This document shows, one piece after another, positions 36,127 to 52,290 of a DNA stretch of 64,000 nt. A program made the translations under genes and the position numbers. Each line of letters opens with the position of its first letter. Position 1 is the first letter of the stretch. The notes below the pieces were generated by a model, which had not been told where the DNA came from, made no database searches, and saw only the letters and a program-made list of their open reading frames with translations. Source of the DNA: Streptomyces sp. NBC_01428 (lineage in GTDB: Bacteria > Actinomycetota > Actinomycetes > Streptomycetales > Streptomycetaceae); assembly GCF_036231965.1 (NCBI RefSeq), contig NZ_CP109499.1, forward strand, positions 124,001 through 188,000. The letters are read 5' to 3'.

Positions 36127-37431
36127 TCAGCTCGCCCGGGCGAGCGATGCGGCGGGCGCGTCGTAGCGGGTCTTGACGTGGTGCAGCGCGTACATCAGTC
36201 CCGACGAGGTCAGGCGCTGGGAGCTGTGCACGGTGGTGGGGCCGAGCGGCAGCGATCCGGTACGGGACCACTCCAGTCGGCCCTGCTCGGAGATGACGGT
36301 GCGGGTGCGGCCCGCGTTGTCGGGGTGCAGGCAGAAGGGGACGTCGAGGTAGCCGCGTGCGAAGGCCCGGACGAGGGCCTGCCCGAGGTCGTCGTGCAGG
36401 CCGAGGACGGCCTCCACGAGGGCCCGGGCCTCCTCCTCGACGCCGGTGGACGGCGGTGGCGCGGTGCGGCGCTCCGAGCGTGCGGCGGCCGTGGCCGTCT
36501 CCAGCGCCGTGACGTTCTCGGCGATCGAGGGAATGCGGGCGGCTTCGGCGGCCGTCTTGACGATGAGGCGCGCGGCCCCGGTCCGCACCGCGAGCCGGGC
36601 GGCGTCCGCGACGAGGGCCAGCGCGCCGGCCCTGGTCTCGGGATAGACGCCCATGTAGGCGTAGACGACCACGTGCCAGGAGGTGTCCGGGAGGTGGTCG
36701 GCGGCCAGGGCGCGCAGTGCGTGGACGGCTTCCTCGTCCTGCTCGGCGTTGGTCTGCTGGGCGTAGCTCAGGGAGATGCTGCGCAGCCCGTGCTGCCGGA
36801 AGAACATGCCTTCCAATACGGAGAGGGCGATGAGCAGCGAGGGTGGGCAGAGCTGGCCCAGCATGCAGCCGCCGAAGCTCTCCAGGTGCGGTTCGACGCC
36901 GGACTCGCGGAGCGCGGCGAGGGTGCGGCACGCGTCGCGCCAGGCCTGCACGGAGGTGGCGAGCGGGGTGCGGCCGTAGGGCAGGCAGTACGAGACGGGG
37001 CCGCCCTCGGTGGCGTCGAGCCCGGCGTCGATCAGCGCCTCGACGATGCGGCCGGGTTGTGCGGAGCCGTGCCGTACCTGGACGGGGAAGTCCTCGCCGC
37101 GGACGCCGTCGAGCATCTCGGTGGTGGTGGCGACGGGCATGCTCACGAGCGGGTAGCCGTTGAGCGGGTGCCCCTGGGCGGCGGCGCGGGCGGCGGCGGC
37201 GTAGTCACCGACGCGGGTGAAGCTGTCGATGGTGAGGGTGCCGACGGTGGTGGCGTCCGCGCCGTGGGTGGCGAGCAGTCCCTCGCGCATCCTCACGGGG
37301 TCGGCGAAGCCCATGCGGGGCTGCACGACCAGTGTGCCGGAGCGTGCGGCGTCGGCCATGAAGCGGTGGAAGGCGCCGCCGGTGCCGGTGAGCGGCGTCG
37401 CCGTGCCGGGGCCAGGGTCAGCGGAGGGCAT
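36127..37431 (-). CDS. Glutamate (methylaspartate) mutase epsilon-subunit-like protein
   Basis: A 434-residue TIM-barrel protein of the GlmE/MutE family. It keeps QPRMGFADPVRMREGL, TVGTLTIDSFTRVGDY, GYPLVSMP, QVRHGSAQP and TEGGPVSYCLPYGRTPL, segments that build the substrate pocket and the cobalamin interface. With the sigma subunit it converts L-glutamate to L-threo-3-methylaspartate using adenosylcobalamin. It is shorter than the 480-residue clostridial enzyme, as in peptide clusters such as friulimicin. Its ATG overlaps the end of the sigma gene by 14 bp, so the subunits are co-translated. It supplies methylaspartate, or methylasparagine after amidation, for the NRPS. Confidence 0.9.
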   Translation of the reverse strand: MPSADPGPGTATPLTGTGGAFHRFMADAARSGTLVVQPRMGFADPVRMREGLLATHGADATTVGTLTIDSFTRVGDYAAAARAAAQGHPLNGYPLVSMPVATTTEMLDGVRGEDFPVQVRHGSAQPGRIVEALIDAGLDATEGGPVSYCLPYGRTPLATSVQAWRDACRTLAALRESGVEPHLESFGGCMLGQLCPPSLLIALSVLEGMFFRQHGLRSISLSYAQQTNAEQDEEAVHALRALAADHLPDTSWHVVVYAYMGVYPETRAGALALVADAARLAVRTGAARLIVKTAAEAARIPSIAENVTALETATAAARSERRTAPPPSTGVEEEARALVEAVLGLHDDLGQALVRAFARGYLDVPFCLHPDNAGRTRTVISEQGRLEWSRTGSLPLGPTTVHSSQRLTSSGLMYALHHVKTRYDAPAASLARAS

Positions 37432-37888
37432 CGGCGTAGGCCTTTCCGTGCCCGCGCTGGGAGAGGGAGTCGAGCAGGGCGAGCAGCCGCGGTACGGCGT
37501 TCGGGCCGATCAGCACGGCGTCGAAGCCGGCCTCGGTGAGCGCGGGATGGGCGTCGGGGTCGCTGGACCCCTCGGTGTCGAGCTTGCCTCCGATGACGAG
37601 CGGTACCCGGGCCAGGGCGGGTGCGGCGCGGACCGCGCGGGCCAGGGCGGGGGCCTCCTCGGCGCCGTGGCCGTTGACGGTGCTCACGACGATGAGGCCG
37701 GGGGGCCGTGCGGCGGACTCGGTGACCAGGGTGTGGACGGGGACGCAGGCACCGAGGTTGGTGACGTCCCATCCCTGTTCCTCCAGCGTGAGCTGGAGGA
37801 ACAGGAGGTTCCAGGTGTGCGAGTCCGAGGGGATGGTGCTCAGGACCGCGTGGGGCGGGTTCTGCGGGGGCTGGTGGCGCGGGTACAC
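37418..37888 (-). CDS. Glutamate mutase sigma-subunit-like B12-binding protein
   Basis: A 156-residue cobalamin-binding domain. The conserved loop reads SDSHTWNLLFLQ: the Asp and His of the DxHxxG motif, whose His ligates cobalt, are present, but the Gly is Asn. The remaining B12 landmarks are LGACVPVH, VSTVNGHG and VIGGKL. I chose GTG at 37888 because AGAGGAAA lies 8-9 bp upstream and the conserved part starts shortly after; the longer frame from 37993 adds a Pro/Gly-rich unrelated leader. It is the first gene of the leftward six-gene operon. Confidence 0.87.
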   Translation of the reverse strand: MYPRHQPPQNPPHAVLSTIPSDSHTWNLLFLQLTLEEQGWDVTNLGACVPVHTLVTESAARPPGLIVVSTVNGHGAEEAPALARAVRAAPALARVPLVIGGKLDTEGSSDPDAHPALTEAGFDAVLIGPNAVPRLLALLDSLSQRGHGKAYADALR

Positions 37889-38255
37889 GACCGGCTTTCC
37901 TCTCGACACCGTCGGGGCCGCGATCGCTGTGATCGGGCCGTGGTCCGGGACATGCCCCGCCGCGCCCGGCTCCCCGAAGTCCCTTCCGCCCATGGGGCGT
38001 CAGGCGTTCCTTCGGGGGGGGGTCGGGTCCGGGTGTCCGGGCTGTCGGCGGGTGACGTCGTCCATCGTGGCCAGCGGCCTTCCGTCGTGGCACTGGGCAC
38101 TTGTGGCCAGCCGCCGGGGCGTCACTTGTGCCCACTGGGGGCGCCCGTGCACGCGTCCTAACGTGCTCACCGCGGACGTCCTTCCGGCGCCGAACCGCTT
38201 GCACCGCGCGTACCGCTTGTACCGCTGACAACGTGCTGACGATGGGGAGTGAACG
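37889..38255. promoter_or_regulatory. Divergent promoter region between precursor operon and NRPS
   Basis: This 367-bp region drives the glutamate mutase operon leftwards and the 3-module NRPS rightwards. It has a run of nine G (38014-38022), two direct copies of GTGGCCAGC (38067-38075, 38103-38111) and two of CACTTGTG (38098-38105, 38123-38130), 25 bp apart. TGGGCAC near 38094 and GTGCCCA near 38128 form an inverted pair. These are candidate sites for a cluster regulator, perhaps one of the LuxR proteins. I see no gene in it. Confidence 0.5.
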
Positions 38256-47084
<8,829 letters not shown>

Positions 47085-47088
47085 CGGA

Positions 47089-47125
47089 GTACGCCCCCAC
47101 CGTCGTGACGACGGTGGGGGCGTAC
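47089..47125. terminator. Bidirectional terminator between NRPS and LuxR gene
   Basis: GTACGCCCCCACCGTCG, TGA, CGACGGTGGGGGCGTAC: a perfect 17-bp stem with a 3-nt loop, starting 4 bp past the NRPS stop and ending 18 bp before the stop of the converging LuxR gene. Confidence 0.9.
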
Positions 47126-47143
47126 GGTCGGGCGCGGATCGCG

Positions 47144-48139
47144 TCAGGCCGTGTCCTCGGCCTGGATGCCGCCCTGGGCGATGGCCAGGGCGCCGAGCTG
47201 GAAGCGGCTCTGCGCACCGAAGCGATCGGTCAGCTTCTCGGAGAGCCGGCGGACCGTGCGCAGCGAGACATCCATCCTGCGGGCGGCGGCCGCGTCGGTG
47301 AGGCCCTGCGCCCACAGCCGCAGCACGTGCTGCTCCTGGAGGGAGAGACCGCCGCGGGTACGGGGGCGTGCCTCGGTCAGCGGAAGCGCCTCCTTCCACA
47401 GCCGGGTGAACAGGGCGGCGAACGCCTCGGTGACGGACTCGACGCCGCACACCATGGCGCCGACGACGGACCGGGCGGTGGCGACCGGGACCACGACGTG
47501 GGTTCGGTCGCAGAGGATCATCCACGCGGGCAGCGAAGGCAGCGTACGGACGGATCCGATGCTGTCCTCCCTCCCTCGCACCCGGTCCATCACCTCGGGA
47601 TCGTTGCGAACGCTCTCCAGGACGATGGTGCGGGAGGCCGCGCCGCGCCGGCGCAGGATCTCGTCGACGGGCCGGGCGAACTCGGTGACGGACACGGCGA
47701 GCCGTTCGGTGGGACCGACGGTCAGCCACTCCTGCTCGCACCCTTCGGCCAGTTCCGTGACCCGCCGCCACACGGCGTCGGCGCCGGCCAGCCACTCGAC
47801 GCCGGGCATGCCGTCCCGACCGTTGCGGGCGTGCTCGGACAACAGCCGGGTCACCTCCAGCCGGTTGTCCTCCACCTGGAGCCGGTGGCGGGCGAGTTCG
47901 TCCTGCTCCCGGGCGAGCATCGCGGCCAGGCCCACCTCCGGGGCGACCGGCCGCCAGCCGGAGGCCGTGTCCCCGGGGACCACGAGCAGGAGGGCCGACA
48001 ACCGCTCCAGCCGCTCCCGGACCGTCTCCTCGTCCTCCTTCAGCCGCTCCGCCAACTCGGAGACTCCGGCGCCGGGCAGGTCGACCATGGCGAGATAGAC
48101 GCTGCGTGCGAGGGGGTCGATACCCAGAGAGGTCCGCAT
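47144..48139 (-). CDS. LuxR-family transcriptional regulator with TrmB-like N-terminus
   Basis: A 331-residue protein. The C-terminus is a LuxR helix-turn-helix (LSLQEQHVLRLWAQGLTDAAAARRMDVSLRTVRRLSEKLTDRFG). The N-terminus has a winged-helix-like segment (ARSVYLAMVDLPGAGVSELAERLKEDEETVRERLERL), the arrangement common in cluster regulators of streptomycetes. No receiver or ATPase domain is seen. I chose the ATG at 48139, with GGAGTGAAGG before it; a longer frame to 48214 has no such site. It converges on the NRPS and diverges from the LanM gene, so it could control either. Confidence 0.87.
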   Translation of the reverse strand: MRTSLGIDPLARSVYLAMVDLPGAGVSELAERLKEDEETVRERLERLSALLLVVPGDTASGWRPVAPEVGLAAMLAREQDELARHRLQVEDNRLEVTRLLSEHARNGRDGMPGVEWLAGADAVWRRVTELAEGCEQEWLTVGPTERLAVSVTEFARPVDEILRRRGAASRTIVLESVRNDPEVMDRVRGREDSIGSVRTLPSLPAWMILCDRTHVVVPVATARSVVGAMVCGVESVTEAFAALFTRLWKEALPLTEARPRTRGGLSLQEQHVLRLWAQGLTDAAAARRMDVSLRTVRRLSEKLTDRFGAQSRFQLGALAIAQGGIQAEDTA

Positions 48140-48722
48140 TCCTTCACTCCTGTTGTCTCGGCTGTACGGCACCTGGTGGTCGCGAATCGCGTCGGACGAC
48201 GTTCGAGGGGCCACGGCACGTTGCCGTGTCGCTGCCTGGTCATCGACCGGACATCAGTAGACGGGAGGCCCGGGCCGTGCGGGATGCGGGGCGACCACCC
48301 AAGTTGTGGGGGTGTTCCGTACCGGGCGCGGCTCCCCGTGCGACGGCACCCGTCCCGGGCGGGCCGTCACGCGGTCCGCGGACAGCGGCCGCTCTCGTGA
48401 TGCCGCGCGCGGGTGACGGAGTGGGTGAGGAAGGCCCGGAGCCACGCCTTCCGCCGTCCGCCCGGACACCGGTTCGGTCCGCGTGAGCGGCCCCGCAACG
48501 GCGGGGACGTACCTCCGGAGCGAGCTGTCACGGGGTGCCGCGCGCGGCACGAACGTATCTGGGTACCTGCCCTGACCTGCGGAGTCGACCTTCTGCGCCG
48601 GGAGCACGGCCTTCTGTGCCCGGGGGCGGCGCGACGGTCACCCACCTCCGGTGGGGTCCGCCGGAGAATATGGGGGATGCTCCCCCATGTGGGGACCGCG
48701 CGGTATCTGGGACCTTCTTCCC
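48140..48722. other. Divergent intergenic region before the LanM gene
   Basis: No gene supported; open frames are Arg/Pro-rich. It should hold the promoters of the LuxR gene (left) and the LanM gene (right). The notable element is the inverted repeat at 48670-48688. Confidence 0.5.
48670..48688. promoter_or_regulatory. Perfect inverted repeat upstream of LanM
   Basis: ATGGGGGA (48670-48677) and TCCCCCAT (48681-48688) with a 3-nt spacer, 35-53 bp before the LanM start. Operator or leader hairpin. Confidence 0.5.
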
Positions 48723-51700
48723 GTGACCGAATCAGCCGCACCCACGACGCCCCGAAGCGCGCACCTGCCGCTCGCCTGGTGGGCCCCCGCGCTCACCCTC
48801 AGCGAGCGCGTCGCCGCCCCCGGACGTCCCGCGGCGTCAGCCACGACCACCACGTCCGGCCGCGCTCCGTGGGCCGCCGGCGACACGGCGGGTTTCGCGG
48901 CTCGGCTCGCCCACCTGGGTCTCGACGAACTCGCCGTCTGGGCGCTCGTCGCCGAGGCACCGGAACACCTGGCGGAGCGCGCCGGCACTCCGCGCTGGGC
49001 CGGTTACGTCGAAGAGGCCCTGGACCGCGCCGACACCGCCGCACGGCCGGCGCCCGGCGCCGACGCAACCGGGCCGGAGCTGTTCGCACCGGTCGTCGCG
49101 CCGCTCGTGGTGCCCGCCTCGGCCGCCCTCGACCGGCGCCTGGCGCCGCTTCCCGTGGTGGAACGGACCATGCTGCGCGCCTCGTTCGAGCAGTGGCTGC
49201 TGAGCCGGCTGGCGCGGCAGGCGGCCCGGACACTCGTCCGCGAACTCGATGGCGCCCGGCGCGCCGGACGGCTTGCCGGGGCCACATCGCGCGACCGCTT
49301 CGCCTCCTTCCTCGCCGCCGGCGGCAGCGCGGACGGCCTGCGGGCCCTGTTCGCCTCCTATCCGGTGCTGGCGCGGATGCTGGGCCAGACGGCACTGGAC
49401 GCGGTCGACGCCGTCGCCGAACTCGGTCTGCGGCTGCACACCGACCGGGAGCAGCTTGTGACCGTCCTGCTCGACGGCCGCGACCCCGGTCCGCTCACCC
49501 GCGTCGACCTGGGCCGCGGCGACGCCCACCGGGGCGGGCGCTCCGTGGCGGTGCTGGAGTTCGCGGACGGCTCACGGACGGTCTACAAGCCGCGTCCCCT
49601 CGGACAGCACGCTCTGCTGGACGACCTGGCGCACTGGCTCACCGGGCGGGTCGACGGCCTGGAACTGCGTACTCCGCGCACGGTACGGCGACAGGAACAC
49701 GGCTGGCTCGAGTACATCGAGCACCGCTGGTGCGGATCGATGTCCGAGGCGGACGCCTTCTACCGGCGCCAGGGCGCACTGCTGGCCCTGCTGTACGCGG
49801 TGGACGGCGCCGACATGCACTACGAGAACCTCATCGCCGCCGGTGACCAGCCGGTGCTGGTGGACGCGGAGACCCTGCTGCACACCGGGCTTCCGCAGGC
49901 CGCCACGGCCGGAGCGGATCCGGCCGCCGACGCCCTCCAGGCCTCCGTGCACCGGACGTGTCTGCTGCCCCACCTGCTGATCGGTGAGCACGGCGCGCTG
50001 GACATCTCCGCGCTCGGCCGCTCCGAGCAGGGCACGTACCCGAGCGAGGGGCTGTGCTGGAAGGACAGCGGACTGGACACCATGCGGGTCGTGCGGGGCC
50101 CGGTGGTCAGTCCCGCCGCGCAGAACCAGCCACTGCCCGCCGGGCAGCGTCTCCAGGGCGCCGACCACCGCGCCGCGCTGCTGGACGGCTTCCGCACCAC
50201 CTACGCCGCGATCCACGCGCACGGCGACGAACTGACCGCCCCGGACGGCCTGTTGACCCGGCACGCGGAGAGCCCCGCACGGCTGATCGTCCGCTCCACA
50301 AGGCTGTACTCCACGCTGCTGGAGGAGTCCACGCACCCGGCGCTGCTCGGCGACGCGCTCGCCCGGGACGCCGCGTTCGCGGTGCTGTGGACCGAGTCGG
50401 CGCACGACCCGGCACGCGGCCGGCTCGTGGAGCACGAGACCGAGGACCTGTGGCGCGGGGACGTCCCCCTGTTCGTCCACCGGCCGTCCGGAACGGAAGT
50501 GCGGGCAGCGGGTGGGACCTGGCTGCCGAACCTGCTGCCGACGGCGAGCGTCGATGCGGTTCGCGCCAAGATCGCCCGGATGGACGAGGTCGACTGCCGG
50601 AACCAGGAGTGGATCGTCGCGGCCGCGCTGGCGGCACGCGAGGCGGGTTCCCCGCTGGTCCGGCCACGCTCCGAGCTGGTGCCCGCTCCCCTGCCGGCCG
50701 TGGTGCCCGAGCCGTCACGGCTGCTCGCCGCGGCCTGCGGGATCGCCGACGAGATCGCCGCCCGCGCCGTGCGGTCCGGCGGCCGGGCCAACTGGCTGGG
50801 CCTGGAACGCCTGCCGGGCGGTCACTGGTCGGTCCTCCCGATGGGGGCCGGACTCGGCCAGGGATACACCGGGGTCGCGCTCTTCCTCGCGCAGGCCGGA
50901 CTCCTCGCGGGAGCGGACCGCTACACGGCGCTCGCCCACGAGGCGGTGCAGCCGCTGCCGACCCTGCTGAAGATGCTGGCCGCCGACCCCGAACTGTGCG
51001 CCGCGGTAGGACCTGGAGCGTATGACGGGATCGGCGGCGTCCTGTACGGCCTGATCCGGTTGTCGGCCCTGCTCGACGCGGACCTCGCGGACTCGCTGCC
51101 CGACGCGCTCACGGCACTGGAACACTCCGTGGCGGCCTGCCCGGACCGAGGGTTCGCGGACGGAGCCGCCGGGGCCCTGGCGGCGGCGGTCGCCGCTCAC
51201 GAGGCCACGGGCGCGCACCGCGCCCTGGAACTGGCCGACGCGCTGGCGGACGCCTTGACGGACGCCGATGCCGAGAGCGGGGGCACCGCGGGATTCGCCG
51301 ACGGAGCCGCGGGCATCGGCTGGGCGCTGTGGCGCCACGCGGACCATCGGACGGACGGGCGACGCCGGGAGGCGGCGGCCGGGCTGCTGCGCTCGGCCGC
51401 TGCCGCGACCGGAACAGCCGACCACGATCCGTCGTGGACCACCGGCCTGCCCGGCATCGCCGCCGCGGCCGTCCACCTGCCGCGGTACGAGGACGGCCTC
51501 GCCACCCGGCTGTCCGTACGCGGCGACGGCCCCGATCTGAGCGCCGGCCACGGCGCCTTCGGCGCCCTCGAGGCCCTGTCGGTCCTGGCCGGCCGCGGCG
51601 ACGCCACGGCCGCCACCGCTCTGACCCGCACCAGCGGCCGGTTGCTCGCCGCGATCGAAGGTCAGCAGCACCGCTGCGCCACCCCTGACCAAGTGCCCTC

Positions 51701-51833
51701 TCCCGGCATGCTGACCGGCCTCGCCGGCATCGGGTACGGACTGCTCCGCCTCTGCTCCCCCGACCGTGTCCCGTCCGCGCTCCTGCTGGAGCACTCCCGT
51801 CCGCCGACCCCGGCCACCGCACCCACCTGTTGA
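48723..51833 (+). CDS. LanM-type (class II) lanthipeptide synthetase with degenerate cyclase
   Basis: A 1,036-residue protein. It opens with WWAPALTLSER (about 20-30), a typical LanM start. The dehydratase domain keeps its kinase-like active site: VYKPR (Lys about 289), DMHYEN (Asp 364, His 366, Asn 369), LVDAE (Asp 381) and RLIVRSTRLYSTLL. The C-terminal LanC-like domain is recognisable (GQGYTGVALFLAQAG, GMLTGLAGIGYGLLRL), but the zinc ligands are lost. The usual SWCHG is SWTTG (Thr 906), and the usual CHG is GHG (Gly 942); only the His stays. It should therefore dehydrate Ser/Thr by phosphorylation, while zinc-assisted thioether closure is doubtful. I chose GTG 48723; a longer frame from 48651 reads through the upstream inverted repeat. 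The precursor gene follows 104 bp downstream. No LanT protease/transporter is adjacent. Confidence 0.88.
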   Translation: MTESAAPTTPRSAHLPLAWWAPALTLSERVAAPGRPAASATTTTSGRAPWAAGDTAGFAARLAHLGLDELAVWALVAEAPEHLAERAGTPRWAGYVEEALDRADTAARPAPGADATGPELFAPVVAPLVVPASAALDRRLAPLPVVERTMLRASFEQWLLSRLARQAARTLVRELDGARRAGRLAGATSRDRFASFLAAGGSADGLRALFASYPVLARMLGQTALDAVDAVAELGLRLHTDREQLVTVLLDGRDPGPLTRVDLGRGDAHRGGRSVAVLEFADGSRTVYKPRPLGQHALLDDLAHWLTGRVDGLELRTPRTVRRQEHGWLEYIEHRWCGSMSEADAFYRRQGALLALLYAVDGADMHYENLIAAGDQPVLVDAETLLHTGLPQAATAGADPAADALQASVHRTCLLPHLLIGEHGALDISALGRSEQGTYPSEGLCWKDSGLDTMRVVRGPVVSPAAQNQPLPAGQRLQGADHRAALLDGFRTTYAAIHAHGDELTAPDGLLTRHAESPARLIVRSTRLYSTLLEESTHPALLGDALARDAAFAVLWTESAHDPARGRLVEHETEDLWRGDVPLFVHRPSGTEVRAAGGTWLPNLLPTASVDAVRAKIARMDEVDCRNQEWIVAAALAAREAGSPLVRPRSELVPAPLPAVVPEPSRLLAAACGIADEIAARAVRSGGRANWLGLERLPGGHWSVLPMGAGLGQGYTGVALFLAQAGLLAGADRYTALAHEAVQPLPTLLKMLAADPELCAAVGPGAYDGIGGVLYGLIRLSALLDADLADSLPDALTALEHSVAACPDRGFADGAAGALAAAVAAHEATGAHRALELADALADALTDADAESGGTAGFADGAAGIGWALWRHADHRTDGRRREAAAGLLRSAAAATGTADHDPSWTTGLPGIAAAAVHLPRYEDGLATRLSVRGDGPDLSAGHGAFGALEALSVLAGRGDATAATALTRTSGRLLAAIEGQQHRCATPDQVPSPGMLTGLAGIGYGLLRLCSPDRVPSALLLEHSRPPTPATAPTC

Positions 51834-51937
51834 GGCCGAGCCCCCGCGGCCGGCCGCACCGCATCCTCTCCCCGTCTTCTGCTCCTCTCCGTTCCCTCTC
51901 GCTCACTCGGCACATTCCCCACGAAGGAGTTCCCTCC

Positions 51938-52159
51938 ATGGACCAGCGGAACCTGCACTCCGACCTCGCCGCCTCCGTCTCCGCCGAGACCGACGTCACC
52001 CCGACCGCCGTAGACGAGCAGGACGCTGCGGGCGGCATCACCCTCTCGGGCCGCAACCGCGCCTGCGCCCGCGCCCGCATCCTGGCCGGGATGGTCCTCA
52101 CCAGCGGAATCGTCATCACGCTGAGCTCGATCGACACCTCGGTGTCCGCGCCCCACTGA
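51938..52159 (+). CDS. Putative LanM substrate: 73-residue precursor peptide
   Basis: AGGAG lies 10 bp before the ATG at 51938. The N-terminal half is acidic (SDLAASVSAETDVTPTAVDE) and ends in DAAGG, a double-Gly leader cleavage site as in class II lanthipeptides. The next 40 residues hold ten Ser/Thr and a single Cys (GRNRACARAR), then a hydrophobic stretch with clustered Thr/Ser (MVLTSGIVITLSSIDTSVSA). With one Cys at most one lanthionine can form, so most dehydrated residues would remain Dha/Dhb. The position directly after LanM supports the role. It resembles no lanthipeptide I know. A small secreted or membrane protein is the alternative. Confidence 0.75.
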   Translation: MDQRNLHSDLAASVSAETDVTPTAVDEQDAAGGITLSGRNRACARARILAGMVLTSGIVITLSSIDTSVSAPH

Positions 52160-52170
52160 CCTCCCCCGGC

Positions 52171-52200
52171 CGCCCGGCGGGCAGGCGGGCCTGCCGGGCG
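52171..52200 (+). terminator. Probable terminator after the precursor gene
   Basis: CGCCCGGCGGGCAGG, CGGG, CCTGCCGGGCG: a stem of GCAGG/CCTGC and CGCCCG/CGGGCG with a small bulge, 12 bp past the precursor stop. Confidence 0.6.
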
Positions 52201-52252
52201 GAACAGCGGGGCGGACCGGAACGGAAGGCCGATCGCCACACCACGATTCCGG

Positions 52253-52290
52253 ATAATCTGATTATGCTTGGAGGTCATGCGCCTCCAAGC
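52253..52290 (+). promoter_or_regulatory. Promoter palindrome and start-codon hairpin of the large LuxR regulator
   Basis: ATAATC-T-GATTAT (52253-52265) is a perfect palindrome with a -10-like core in GC-rich DNA. Directly after it GCTTGGAGG (52266-52274) and CCTCCAAGC (52282-52290) form a 9-bp inverted repeat whose loop contains the ATG at 52277. The stem covers the Shine-Dalgarno GGAGG. This could be an operator pair or an RNA hairpin that blocks initiation. Confidence 0.5.

Noticed and set aside
48651..48722. Longer N-terminus for the LanM protein from GTG 48651 or ATG 48687.
   Set aside because: It would run through the perfect inverted repeat at 48670-48688 and adds Gly/Trp/Pro-rich residues not seen in LanM proteins. 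The GTG at 48723 gives the usual distance to WWAPALTL, though its ribosome site is weak.
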